DNA of 64,000 bases from Leucobacter tenebrionis (GTDB taxonomy: Bacteria; Actinomycetota; Actinomycetes; Actinomycetales; Microbacteriaceae): the NCBI RefSeq assembly GCF_019884725.1, contig NZ_CP082322.1:2914001-2978000 (forward strand), in the 5' to 3' direction. Below are positions 16,066 through 23,529 of this stretch, one piece after another. Both the position numbers and the translations under genes were made by a program. Each line of letters starts with the position of its first letter. The stretch's first letter is position 1. The notes under the pieces are model-generated. The model did no database searches, was not told the DNA's origin, and saw only the letters and a program-made list of their open reading frames with translations.

Positions 16066-17553
16066 GTGATTGAGGTGCTGCTGTACGTGCTCGGGATCCT
16101 GATCGTGCTGGTCGGGCTCGCGGTCTCGATCGGCCTGCACGAGATCGGCCACCTGCTGCCCGCGAAGCTGTTTGGCGTGAAGGTGACGCAGTACATGGTC
16201 GGCTTCGGCAAGACCCTGTGGTCGCGCAAGAAGGGCGAGACGGAGTACGGAGTCAAAGCGATCCCGCTCGGCGGCTATGTCGCGATGATCGGCATGTATC
16301 CGCCTCAGAAGCCGGGGGAGGCACCACGCGAATCGACGACGGGCTTCCTCAACACCGTGGTGGAGGAGCGGCCGGCGCTCGGTCATCGATCCGGTACGAG
16401 CGATGCGATCGCGGAGATCGAGCGGATCGGGGATCCCGAGCCCGCCGCGACGACCACCACCGAGACGCCCGCCGACTCCGTCCCGGGCGAGGCGCGTCGC
16501 GGTATTGCAGGGATGGTCGACGACGCCCGGATCGCGAGCGGTGAGACGATCGCCGAGGGCGAGGATCACCGCTCCTTCTACCGCCTGCCGGTCTGGAAGA
16601 AGATCGTGATCATGCTCGGCGGACCCCTCATGAACCTCGTGCTGGCGTTCGTGTTCTTCGGCATCGTGCTCGTGGGATTCGGCGTGCCGCAGTCGAGCAC
16701 CACGCTCGGCAGCGTGAGCGAGTGCCTGGTGCCCGCGGGCAGCACCGCGACCTCGTGCGGGCAGGGAGACCCGGCGGCCCCCGCGGCCGCTGCGGGGATG
16801 CTGCCCGGCGACCGGATCCTGGAGGTGAACGGGACGGACATCGACAGCTGGGAGCAGTTCCGCGGTATTGTCGCGGACGCTCCGGGGCAGAGCCTCCGCG
16901 TGCTGATCGAGCGCGACGGGGCCGAACGCGCACTCTCCCTGACGCCGCAGCCGAACGCCCGCATCGTCGTCGATGGAGCGGGGCAGCCGGTGGTCGACGC
17001 GCAGGGCGACCCGGTCACCGAGACGGTCGGCATGATCGGAGCCGTCGCCGCGACCGAGACCGTCTCGCAACCCATCACTGCCGTGCCCGCGTTCGTCGGC
17101 GAGAATGTGCAGCAGGTCGCCGGGGTGATCGTGCGATTGCCGCAGCGCATGGTCGACATCTGGAACGCCGCGTTCGGAGCGGAAGAGCGAGACCCGAACG
17201 GGCCCATGAGCGTGGTCGGCGTCGGTCGGCTCGCGGGTGAGATCGTGAGCCTCGACGAGGCCCCGATCGCCACGCGCGCATCGGGCGTCATCGGGCTGCT
17301 GGGATCCCTCAACGTCGCCCTCTTCGTCTTCAACCTGGTGCCGCTCATGCCGCTCGACGGCGGTCACGTCGCCGGCGCGCTGTACGAGGGGGCGAAGCGC
17401 GGGATCGCGCGGATCCGGCGCAAACCGGACCCGGGCCCCGTCGACACCGCTCGTATGGTTCCGGTGACCTTCGTGGTGGTGGTCGCGCTCGGCGCCATGT
17501 CGCTGCTGCTCATGTACGCCGACATCGTGAAACCGGTCTCGTTCTTCGGGTGA
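16066..17553 (+). CDS. rseP: Site-2 intramembrane metalloprotease, RseP/Rip1 type (M50)
   Basis: The 495-residue membrane protein carries the zinc motif HEIGH at about residues 25-29 in the first helix, a PDZ domain at about 230-300 (AGMLPGDRILEVNGTDI), and the C-terminal MPLDGGH motif with the third metal ligand. A GTG start gives the expected short N-terminus before the first helix. Such proteases cut anti-sigma factors and other membrane proteins after a first cleavage. A ~90-residue insert rich in E, A and T (about 88-160) lies between the first helices and the PDZ domain and is longer than in E. coli RseP. The dxr-rseP-ispG neighbourhood is conserved in actinobacteria. Confidence 0.93.
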   Translation: MIEVLLYVLGILIVLVGLAVSIGLHEIGHLLPAKLFGVKVTQYMVGFGKTLWSRKKGETEYGVKAIPLGGYVAMIGMYPPQKPGEAPRESTTGFLNTVVEERPALGHRSGTSDAIAEIERIGDPEPAATTTTETPADSVPGEARRGIAGMVDDARIASGETIAEGEDHRSFYRLPVWKKIVIMLGGPLMNLVLAFVFFGIVLVGFGVPQSSTTLGSVSECLVPAGSTATSCGQGDPAAPAAAAGMLPGDRILEVNGTDIDSWEQFRGIVADAPGQSLRVLIERDGAERALSLTPQPNARIVVDGAGQPVVDAQGDPVTETVGMIGAVAATETVSQPITAVPAFVGENVQQVAGVIVRLPQRMVDIWNAAFGAEERDPNGPMSVVGVGRLAGEIVSLDEAPIATRASGVIGLLGSLNVALFVFNLVPLMPLDGGHVAGALYEGAKRGIARIRRKPDPGPVDTARMVPVTFVVVVALGAMSLLLMYADIVKPVSFFG

Positions 17554-17618
17554 GGGCGCCCGGGGGGAGCGGGTGCGGCCCCCGGTGCCATAACCGTCAC
17601 CCTCCCCGGTGCCGTCGA

Positions 17619-17675
17619 CGAGATGACGCTCGATGCCCCCGGAACCTTCGAAGAGGGGCCGCACGCGTCATCTCG
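17619..17675. repeat. Intergenic hairpin, family B copy 1
   Basis: Perfect 11-bp arms CGAGATGACGC (17619-17629) and GCGTCATCTCG (17665-17675) with an inner GCCCC/GGGGC stem. The same outer and inner stems recur at 36089-36145. It lies between rseP and the M15 peptidase gene, both on the plus strand. Confidence 0.8.
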
Positions 17676-17727
17676 ATCGAGACCGGACCCGGCCGACACG
17701 GTCCATGGGCCTGTCAGAGGCTGCTCT

Positions 17728-17733
17728 TAGACT
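17728..17733 (+). promoter_or_regulatory. -10 box of the M15 peptidase gene (leaderless type)
   Basis: TAGACT lies seven bases before the GTG at 17741. Confidence 0.6.
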
Positions 17734-17740
17734 GGATCGC

Positions 17741-19141
17741 GTGAACGAGCAGAGCAACACCCCGTCCGTGCTCGACCCCGGGGCGCAGCCACGCCCGCGC
17801 CGGAACAGACGGCGGAACTGGGTCTGGGGCCTCGCGACGCTCGCCGCCGTACTCGTCGTGGCGGTGGGGGTCGCCGGGACGATCCGCTGGATCGACGAGC
17901 GAGGCGCCCGAGAGGAGTATCGAGCGGCGGTCGAGCGCTGGGACGCGTCGTCCGAGGATGCTGCCCATGCTCGTCTGAGTAAAGCACTCGACGGCCTCGA
18001 CGGTGAGACGGCCGCGGCGCAGGCGCTCGCCGAGGCGCTGCCCGAGCCTCTGGTCGGAACGGAGGCGAAGACCGCGCTCGCCGGGGCCGTGGCCTCGGCG
18101 CGTGAGGCCGCCGAGCAGCACGGCGCCGCGGTCGAGAGCGAAAGCCCGGTGCGGAGCGGCGATCGCCGGAGCCCCGACGAGCTCAGGGCCGCCGCTCAGG
18201 AAATCGAAGCGGCGCTCAAGGAGCGCGCAGATGAGGAGCGCGCCGCCGAGGCCTCGCTCGCCGTCGTGGCCGAGCAGCGGTCGGCGGTCGTGAGTGCCGC
18301 CGACGCCGCAGTGGAGGCACTGGCCGCGTCGGCGGCCCAGCAGGCGGAGCCGTTGACGGAGGCCTCGCCGGAGGCCAAACAGGCACTCGAAGAGGCGAGC
18401 GGCGCCGTGGTCGAGGCCCCGCTCCCGGACGCAGCCTCCTCTGCGACGGCGCTCACCGCGGCGCTCGAGACGGTGAGGGCCGAGCACGACGCCGCCGCTG
18501 CCGAGGAAGCAGAGAAAGCGCAGGAGGAAGCCCGAAAGGAAGCCCGAGCAGGAGCGGACTCCGGCGATCCGGCTTCGATCACGGTCGTGGTGAACAAGCA
18601 GCGGCCGCTGAACCCGATCTCCTGGGAGCCGGGCGACCTGCGCATGCCCGCCGGGATCCCGAACACCAACGGTCAGCCGGTGCGCGCCGAAGCCGCGACC
18701 GCGCTCGAATCGATGTACGCGGAGGCCTCGGCTGCGGGGCTGCCGTTCACGATCACGAGCGCCTACCGCAGCTACAGCCTGCAGGTGTCGCTGTTCGAGA
18801 GCTACGCCGCGCGCGACGGCGTGGCGGCCGCCGAGACCTATTCGGCGAGGCCGGGGCACTCCGAACATCAGACGGGGCTGGCCGTCGATCTCGACGACGG
18901 CTCAGGATGCGCGTTCGAGAGCTGCTTCGGTGAGACGGCGACGGGGCAGTGGCTGCGTGAGAACGCGCACCGCTTCGGCTTCATCCTGCGCTACGACGCC
19001 GGTCAGGAGCCGGTGGTCGGCTTCATCTACGAGCCGTGGCACTTCCGATACGTCGGTACGCAGGTGGCGGGCGATATGCATGAGCGCGGGATCAAGAATC
19101 TCGAGGAGTACTTCGGGTTGCCCGCCGCGCCGAGCTACTGA
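17741..19141 (+). CDS. M15 family D-alanyl-D-alanine carboxypeptidase (VanY-like), membrane-anchored
   Basis: The 466-residue protein has a basic cytoplasmic tail, one membrane segment at about residues 27-47 ([19 protein letters not shown]), a ~230-residue alanine- and glutamate-rich helical region that is probably coiled coil, and a C-terminal M15B domain. The zinc site is seen as [18 protein letters not shown] and [17 protein letters not shown] is the usual upstream motif. It would trim D-Ala from peptidoglycan stem peptides. The GTG at 17741 is chosen since the longer frame adds arginine-rich residues upstream of the -10 box. The long stalk could hold the enzyme away from the membrane. 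Confidence 0.92.
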   Translation: MNEQSNTPSVLDPGAQPRPRRNRRRNWVWGLATLAAVLVVAVGVAGTIRWIDERGAREEYRAAVERWDASSEDAAHARLSKALDGLDGETAAAQALAEALPEPLVGTEAKTALAGAVASAREAAEQHGAAVESESPVRSGDRRSPDELRAAAQEIEAALKERADEERAAEASLAVVAEQRSAVVSAADAAVEALAASAAQQAEPLTEASPEAKQALEEASGAVVEAPLPDAASSATALTAALETVRAEHDAAAAEEAEKAQEEARKEARAGADSGDPASITVVVNKQRPLNPISWEPGDLRMPAGIPNTNGQPVRAEAATALESMYAEASAAGLPFTITSAYRSYSLQVSLFESYAARDGVAAAETYSARPGHSEHQTGLAVDLDDGSGCAFESCFGETATGQWLRENAHRFGFILRYDAGQEPVVGFIYEPWHFRYVGTQVAGDMHERGIKNLEEYFGLPAAPSY

Positions 19142-19199
19142 GGCTCGCGGGGCCCGCCCGGTTCGGGCTCATCATCGGGCGGCGCACAGCGGGCAGCGG

Positions 19200-19205
19200 T
19201 AGACT
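19200..19205 (+). promoter_or_regulatory. -10 box of ispG (leaderless type)
   Basis: TAGACT lies seven bases before the GTG at 19213. Confidence 0.6.
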
Positions 19206-19212
19206 CTCGTGC

Positions 19213-20364
19213 GTGGCAGCAGTGAATCTAGGAATGCCGAAGGTCCCCGAGGTCCTCGCCCCCCGGCGCAAGTCCCGGCAGATCAAGGTCGGTTCGGTGA
19301 TGGTGGGCGGCGACGCCCCCGTCTCGGTGCAGTCGATGACCACGACGCCCACCACCGATATCAACGCGACCCTGCAGCAGATCGCCGAGCTGACGGCGTC
19401 GGGATGCGACATCGTGCGTGTGGCCTGCCCCTCGCGCGACGACGCCGAGGCGCTGCCCATCATCGCGAAGAAGAGCCAGATCCCGGTGATCGCGGACATC
19501 CACTTCCAGCCGAACTACGTCTACGCGGCCATCGACGCCGGCTGCGCGGCGGTGCGCGTCAACCCGGGTAACATCCGCAAGTTCGACGATCAGGTCGGTG
19601 AGATCGCGAGGCGCGCCAAGGCCGCGGGCGTTTCGATCCGCATCGGCGTGAACGCCGGCTCGCTCGATCCTCGTCTGCTGCAGAAGTACGGCAAGGCCAC
19701 CCCCGAGGCGCTCGTCGAGAGCGCGATCTGGGAGGCATCGCTCTTCGAGGAGCACGACTTCCACGACTTCAAGATCTCGGTCAAGCACAACGACCCGATC
19801 GTCATGGTGAAGGCCTACCGTCAGCTCGCCGAGCGCGGCGACTGGCCGCTGCACCTCGGTGTGACGGAGGCCGGCCCCGCCTTCCAGGGCACCATCAAGA
19901 GCGCCACCGCGTTTGGCATCCTGCTCTCCGAGGGTATCGGCGACACGATCCGCGTCTCGCTCTCGGCGCCCCCGGTCGAAGAGGTGAAGGTGGGCCTTCA
20001 GATCCTGCAGTCGCTCAACCTCCGCGAGCGCAAGCTCGAGATCGTGTCGTGCCCCTCCTGCGGCCGCGCTCAGGTCGATGTGTACACGCTCGCCGATGAG
20101 GTCACGAAGGGCCTCGAGGGCATGAGCGTGCCGCTGCGCGTGGCGGTGATGGGCTGCGTCGTCAACGGTCCAGGTGAGGCGCGCGAGGCCGATCTCGGTG
20201 TCGCGAGCGGCAACGGCAAGGGTCAGATCTTCGTGAAGGGCGAGGTCATCAAGACCGTCCCCGAGAGCGAGATCGTCGCTACGCTCATCGAGGAGGCGAA
20301 CCGGATCGCCGACGAGATGGGCCACACGGCCGGCACGGGCGCGCCCGAGGTCATCACGGTCTGA
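19213..20364 (+). CDS. ispG: 4-hydroxy-3-methylbut-2-en-1-yl diphosphate synthase
   Basis: The 383-residue enzyme converts MEcPP to HMBPP in the MEP isoprenoid pathway with a 4Fe-4S cluster. [30 protein letters not shown] and RVNPGNI mark the TIM barrel; [11 protein letters not shown] and [10 protein letters not shown] supply the cluster cysteines and glutamate. The length is normal for the actinobacterial two-domain form. Its cluster would be supplied by the Suf system, two genes of which lie upstream in this window. No ribosome binding site precedes the GTG, in keeping with a leaderless transcript. Confidence 0.97.
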   Translation: MAAVNLGMPKVPEVLAPRRKSRQIKVGSVMVGGDAPVSVQSMTTTPTTDINATLQQIAELTASGCDIVRVACPSRDDAEALPIIAKKSQIPVIADIHFQPNYVYAAIDAGCAAVRVNPGNIRKFDDQVGEIARRAKAAGVSIRIGVNAGSLDPRLLQKYGKATPEALVESAIWEASLFEEHDFHDFKISVKHNDPIVMVKAYRQLAERGDWPLHLGVTEAGPAFQGTIKSATAFGILLSEGIGDTIRVSLSAPPVEEVKVGLQILQSLNLRERKLEIVSCPSCGRAQVDVYTLADEVTKGLEGMSVPLRVAVMGCVVNGPGEAREADLGVASGNGKGQIFVKGEVIKTVPESEIVATLIEEANRIADEMGHTAGTGAPEVITV

Positions 20365-20374
20365 GGCCCGCATC

Positions 20375-20845
20375 ATGCCGCGCACAGACACCGCCGCTCG
20401 CGAGGTCGCCGCTGCGCCGGACAGCGTCTACGCCGCGTTCGTCGACCCCGACGCACTGCTCGTCTGGCTGCCGCCGGCCGGCATGCGCGCCGCTTTCGAG
20501 CGGTTCGACGCGCGGCCGGGCGGCTCGTACCGGATGGTGCTGAGCTATGAGGATCCCGCCGCTTCGCCCGGCAAGCGCGGGGACGGCACCGATGCGGTGG
20601 AGGCGCGCTTCGTCGAGCTCGTTCCGGGCGAGCGCGTGGTGCAGGATATCGACTTCGAGTCGCCCGATCCGGCTTACCGCGGCACCATGCGCATGACGTG
20701 GCGAGTGTCGGCCGGAACCGGAGGCCCGAACAGCAGCCGGGTCGAGATCCGGGCGGAGAACGTGCCGTCGGGGATCTCTGCGGCGGAGCACGCGGTCGGC
20801 CTCGCATCGTCGCTCGCCAATCTCGCGAGGATGCTCGAGACCTGA
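20375..20845 (+). CDS. SRPBCC (AHSA1/START-like) domain protein
   Basis: The 156-residue protein shows the AHSA1-type pattern: an opening strand and helix (AAPDSVYAAFVDPDALLVWLPP), a central FDARPGGSYRMVLSYEDP, VELVPGERVVQDIDFES, and a long C-terminal helix (SAAEHAVGLASSLANLARMLE). The fold binds hydrophobic ligands in a deep cavity; the ligand here is unknown. It begins 10 bases after ispG and is probably read with it. The ATG at 20375 is the only sensible start. Confidence 0.85.
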   Translation: MPRTDTAAREVAAAPDSVYAAFVDPDALLVWLPPAGMRAAFERFDARPGGSYRMVLSYEDPAASPGKRGDGTDAVEARFVELVPGERVVQDIDFESPDPAYRGTMRMTWRVSAGTGGPNSSRVEIRAENVPSGISAAEHAVGLASSLANLARMLET

Positions 20846-20863
20846 GCCGCGCCCCGCGACCTC

Positions 20864-20869
20864 TAGACT
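20864..20869 (+). promoter_or_regulatory. -10 box of the LOG-family gene (leaderless type)
   Basis: TAGACT lies seven bases before the ATG at 20877. Confidence 0.6.
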
Positions 20870-20876
20870 CGAGGGC

Positions 20877-21995
20877 ATGAGTGAGGGGCGAGCGGAAGAG
20901 GAACTGGACGCGCTGCGGGGGCGGATCGCCGAGCTGCTCGACGAGGCCGGAGTGCGAGGGCAGCGCAAGCTGATCACCCAGCTCGTCGAGACGAGTGTCG
21001 GCCTCGGGCAGGACGGCACGAACCGTGCGAATCTCAAGCTGTCGGCGGCGGCCCTGACGGAGATGCGGCGCGCATTCCGCATCTTCGCGGCACACGACGG
21101 CACCCCCAAGGTCACGATCTTCGGCTCGGCCCGCACGCGACTCGGGGATCCGCTCTGGGAGCAGGCCGAGGCCGTGGCGGAAGGCCTCGCCGCACTCGGC
21201 TGGATGCTGGTCACCGGCGCGGGGCCCGGCATCATGGAGGCCGCGGCGAGGGGTGCGGGCCCGGCGCAATCGCTGGGTGTCTCGATCCGGCTGCCCTTCG
21301 AGGAGAAGCCGAACGACATGATCAACCAGGACGGCAATCACGTCGCGATGAAGTACTTCTTCACGCGCAAGCTCATGCTGGTCAAGGAGTCGAGCGGTTT
21401 CGTCTGCCTGCCGGGCGGGTTCGGCACGCTCGATGAGACCTTCGAGCTGCTGACGCTGCAGCAGACGGGCAAGATGGCGCCCACGCCGATCGTGCTGCTC
21501 GACCGCCCGGGAGGCACGTTCTGGCGCGGATTCGAGGGGTTCGTGCGGGAGCAGCTCGCCGAGTACGGCATGGTGTCGGCGGGTGATCTCGACCGGGTGC
21601 TCATCACCGACTCGGTCGATGCCGCGGTGTCGGAGATCGCGGGATTCTGGAGCAACTACGATTCGCTGCGCTGGGTGCCGGATCGCGGCCCGGCCGGGGC
21701 GGGCCCCGGCAGGCCTGCGCCGCCTGCGGCAGAGGTGCGGTACGACCGTCTCGTGCTGCGGCTCCGCACGGCTCCGAACGAGCAGCAGATCGCGGAGCTG
21801 AACCAGCGCTTCGCCGACCTGATCGCGAGCGGACGCATCGAGCTCGCCGATCCTGCGCCCGAGGAGGTGGCGGATCGGGATCGCCTCGAGCTCGCACGGA
21901 TCTCGTTCGTGCCGCAACCGCGTGCGATCGGATCTCTGCATACTCTGATCCGCGCGTGCAATGAACTCGCCGCGAAGAAGCAAGGGGACGCATAG
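20877..21995 (+). CDS. LOG/TIGR00730-family Rossmann protein
   Basis: The 372-residue protein has a LOG core from about residue 80: VTIFGSARTR, VTGAGPGIMEAA, the nucleotide-binding PGGFGTLDE motif, and a TRKLMLVKESSGFV segment. LOG proteins are phosphoribohydrolases that release bases, including cytokinins, from nucleoside monophosphates, although the physiological substrate in most bacteria is unknown. This is a longer form with ~75 residues before the core and ~110 after it (RTAPNEQQIAELNQRFADLI), a C-terminal part I do not recognise. Confidence 0.86.
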   Translation: MSEGRAEEELDALRGRIAELLDEAGVRGQRKLITQLVETSVGLGQDGTNRANLKLSAAALTEMRRAFRIFAAHDGTPKVTIFGSARTRLGDPLWEQAEAVAEGLAALGWMLVTGAGPGIMEAAARGAGPAQSLGVSIRLPFEEKPNDMINQDGNHVAMKYFFTRKLMLVKESSGFVCLPGGFGTLDETFELLTLQQTGKMAPTPIVLLDRPGGTFWRGFEGFVREQLAEYGMVSAGDLDRVLITDSVDAAVSEIAGFWSNYDSLRWVPDRGPAGAGPGRPAPPAAEVRYDRLVLRLRTAPNEQQIAELNQRFADLIASGRIELADPAPEEVADRDRLELARISFVPQPRAIGSLHTLIRACNELAAKKQGDA

Positions 21996-22024
21996 ACTGG
22001 AGTTGATACACAGCTGTGTGAGGG

Positions 22025-23020
22025 GTGCGGGTGGTCAGATCGGGAGATGCTGAAGGCGTGCTCGCGTGGATTCGCAAGCGGAGCACGATGTACTCGGTTG
22101 CCACCGCGACCCTCTGCGTCGTGTTCACCGTGCTGCTGTTCTCCGATCTGTTCCTGCCGGGAGGCCCGCGGCTCGGCTATCCGATAGCGGTCGCGCTCAT
22201 GCTCCTGTCGGCCGTCGCCGCCTTCGTGTTTCTCGTGCTCGGCGACAGGCTCGGATTTTGGCCGGCCCTCGCGGTCGCCACCGCCAACGGCGTCATGATG
22301 GTGCTCGACTTCACCCTGCTGCGCGTGCCGACCAACACCATCGGGTCCTTGATCCAGCTGCCGGTGCTGGCGCTCTACCTCGGCGTCTTCCTGCGCCCGC
22401 TCGCGGCGCGGGTCATGGAGGCCGGTGTGCTGCTGGCCGTGCTCTCCGCCGCCGTGCTGGGGCACGCGGGAACCGACGTCTTCTACGGCGGGAGGAACCT
22501 GCTCAAGACCATGGTCTTCGTCTGGGTCTGTCTCGAAGCCGGGATCTACGCTCGGAAACGATTCAGGCGCGAGACCCATGTCGACAGCCTGACCGGCCTG
22601 CTGAACCGGCAGGGCCTCCTCGACCGCGCCTACGCCGAGCGGGCGCGCGCCAGCCGGAGTGAGCGCCCGATCAGCGTTGCGATGATCGATCTCGATCGTT
22701 TCAAGCAGATCAACGACACCCGGGGTCACAGCGCGGGCGACTACGTGCTGCGCGGTCTGGCGGGGCAGTGGAAGACGCAGTTGCGCGAGAGCGACATCAT
22801 CGCGCGGCTCGGCGGCGATGAGTTCGTGGTCGTGCTGCCCGACACCGACGCCGAGACCGGGCGCGGCGTCATGGAACGCCTCAACGGGCACTCGTCGCAC
22901 CCCTGGTCGTGGGGCCTCGTCGAGTGGCGGGCCGACGAGAAGCTCTCCCACGCGATCGCCAACGCCGACGGCGAGATGTACCGAGACAAAGCATCGCGTC
23001 GGGATCCGACCGAGCGATAA
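22025..23020 (+). CDS. Membrane-bound diguanylate cyclase (GGDEF)
   Basis: The 331-residue protein has five or six membrane helices in residues 20-180 with no recognised sensor family, then a GGDEF domain from about 185 (DSLTGLLNRQGL). The active site GGDEF is intact at 263-267, and an RxxD inhibitory site (RESD, 254-257) lies exactly five residues before it, so product feedback by c-di-GMP is expected. No EAL domain is present. The start is uncertain: GTG 22025 or ATG 22088 (MYSVATATLCV). Its signal is unknown. Confidence 0.9.
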   Translation: MRVVRSGDAEGVLAWIRKRSTMYSVATATLCVVFTVLLFSDLFLPGGPRLGYPIAVALMLLSAVAAFVFLVLGDRLGFWPALAVATANGVMMVLDFTLLRVPTNTIGSLIQLPVLALYLGVFLRPLAARVMEAGVLLAVLSAAVLGHAGTDVFYGGRNLLKTMVFVWVCLEAGIYARKRFRRETHVDSLTGLLNRQGLLDRAYAERARASRSERPISVAMIDLDRFKQINDTRGHSAGDYVLRGLAGQWKTQLRESDIIARLGGDEFVVVLPDTDAETGRGVMERLNGHSSHPWSWGLVEWRADEKLSHAIANADGEMYRDKASRRDPTER

Positions 23021-23057
23021 CCCGCCCGAGCGGGAGGGCCGCGGTTAACCGGATGAT

Positions 23058-23240
23058 TCAACCGATAAGCGAGGGGATATCCCGTCGTGCGTGCAGCAAG
23101 CGGATGATTTCGATTCGATCCGTTTGCTCACGATAGAGCATCAGGTAGGGGAATCCCGGAGTTGCACGATGGCGCAGCTGCTCGAAGTTGAGGATCTGGG
23201 CGTAGCGTTGGGAACCGAGCGAAGGATGTTCGGCGATTTC
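23058..23240 (-). pseudogene. C-terminal remnant of a ParE/RelE-type toxin
   Basis: Sixty codons in the frame ending at 23058 read EIAEHPSLGSQRYAQIL... FPYLMLYREQTD.IEIIRLLHARRDIP, the C-terminal half of a ParE toxin (HP-LGS-RY, FPYL-x-x-YR, LHxxRDIP). A TGA closes the frame ten codons upstream of residue E1 and no start codon lies between, so the N-terminal ~40 residues and the start are gone. It overlaps the 3' end of the parD-like gene in another frame, as if a deletion fused the antitoxin end to the toxin middle. The product is probably not made. Confidence 0.8.
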
Positions 23241-23458
23241 CCCTGCTGTCTCATGCGCTCCATGACTTCGTCATGCGACATCCCGGAATCCCCGGAGTCG
23301 ATGCCCTCCTGAAGAAGATCACGGAGCTGCTGCTTCGCCTGCTCCTGCTCGAGCAGGGCGTGCAGGTACTCGACGACCGTTCCGTAGCCGCCTTCAGCGA
23401 CCTTGCGATCGACGAACGCCTGCGCGTCTTCGCTCAATGAAACGGTGATCTCGCTCAT
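23141..23458 (-). CDS. ParD-like antitoxin with an aberrant C-terminal tail
   Basis: The first ~72 residues match ParD antitoxins: MSEITVSLSEDAQAFVDRKV (ribbon-helix-helix), GGYGTVVEYLHALLEQEQAK and SGMSHDEVMERMRQ. The last ~30 residues are serine- and threonine-rich and are simply toxin-gene DNA read out of frame, so the natural stop has been lost. ParD normally represses its operon and neutralises ParE; here the partner toxin is a fragment. The gene may persist as a lone DNA-binding protein or an anti-addiction antitoxin. It stands between a diguanylate cyclase and a uvrA-like gene. Confidence 0.8.
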   Translation of the reverse strand: MSEITVSLSEDAQAFVDRKVAEGGYGTVVEYLHALLEQEQAKQQLRDLLQEGIDSGDSGMSHDEVMERMRQQGKSPNILRSVPNATPRSSTSSSCAIVQLRDSPT

Positions 23459-23529
23459 GCGCTGATTCTATGCCGCCCTGATCGAGTCGTGTCAACCGGT
23501 CGTCGCCTGAACGAAAAACAGCGGTTCGG

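Noticed and set aside
22003-22024. A leaderless TTG start for the diguanylate cyclase after TAGACT at 21993
   Set aside because: The TTG is out of frame with the cyclase and its frame closes after a few codons.
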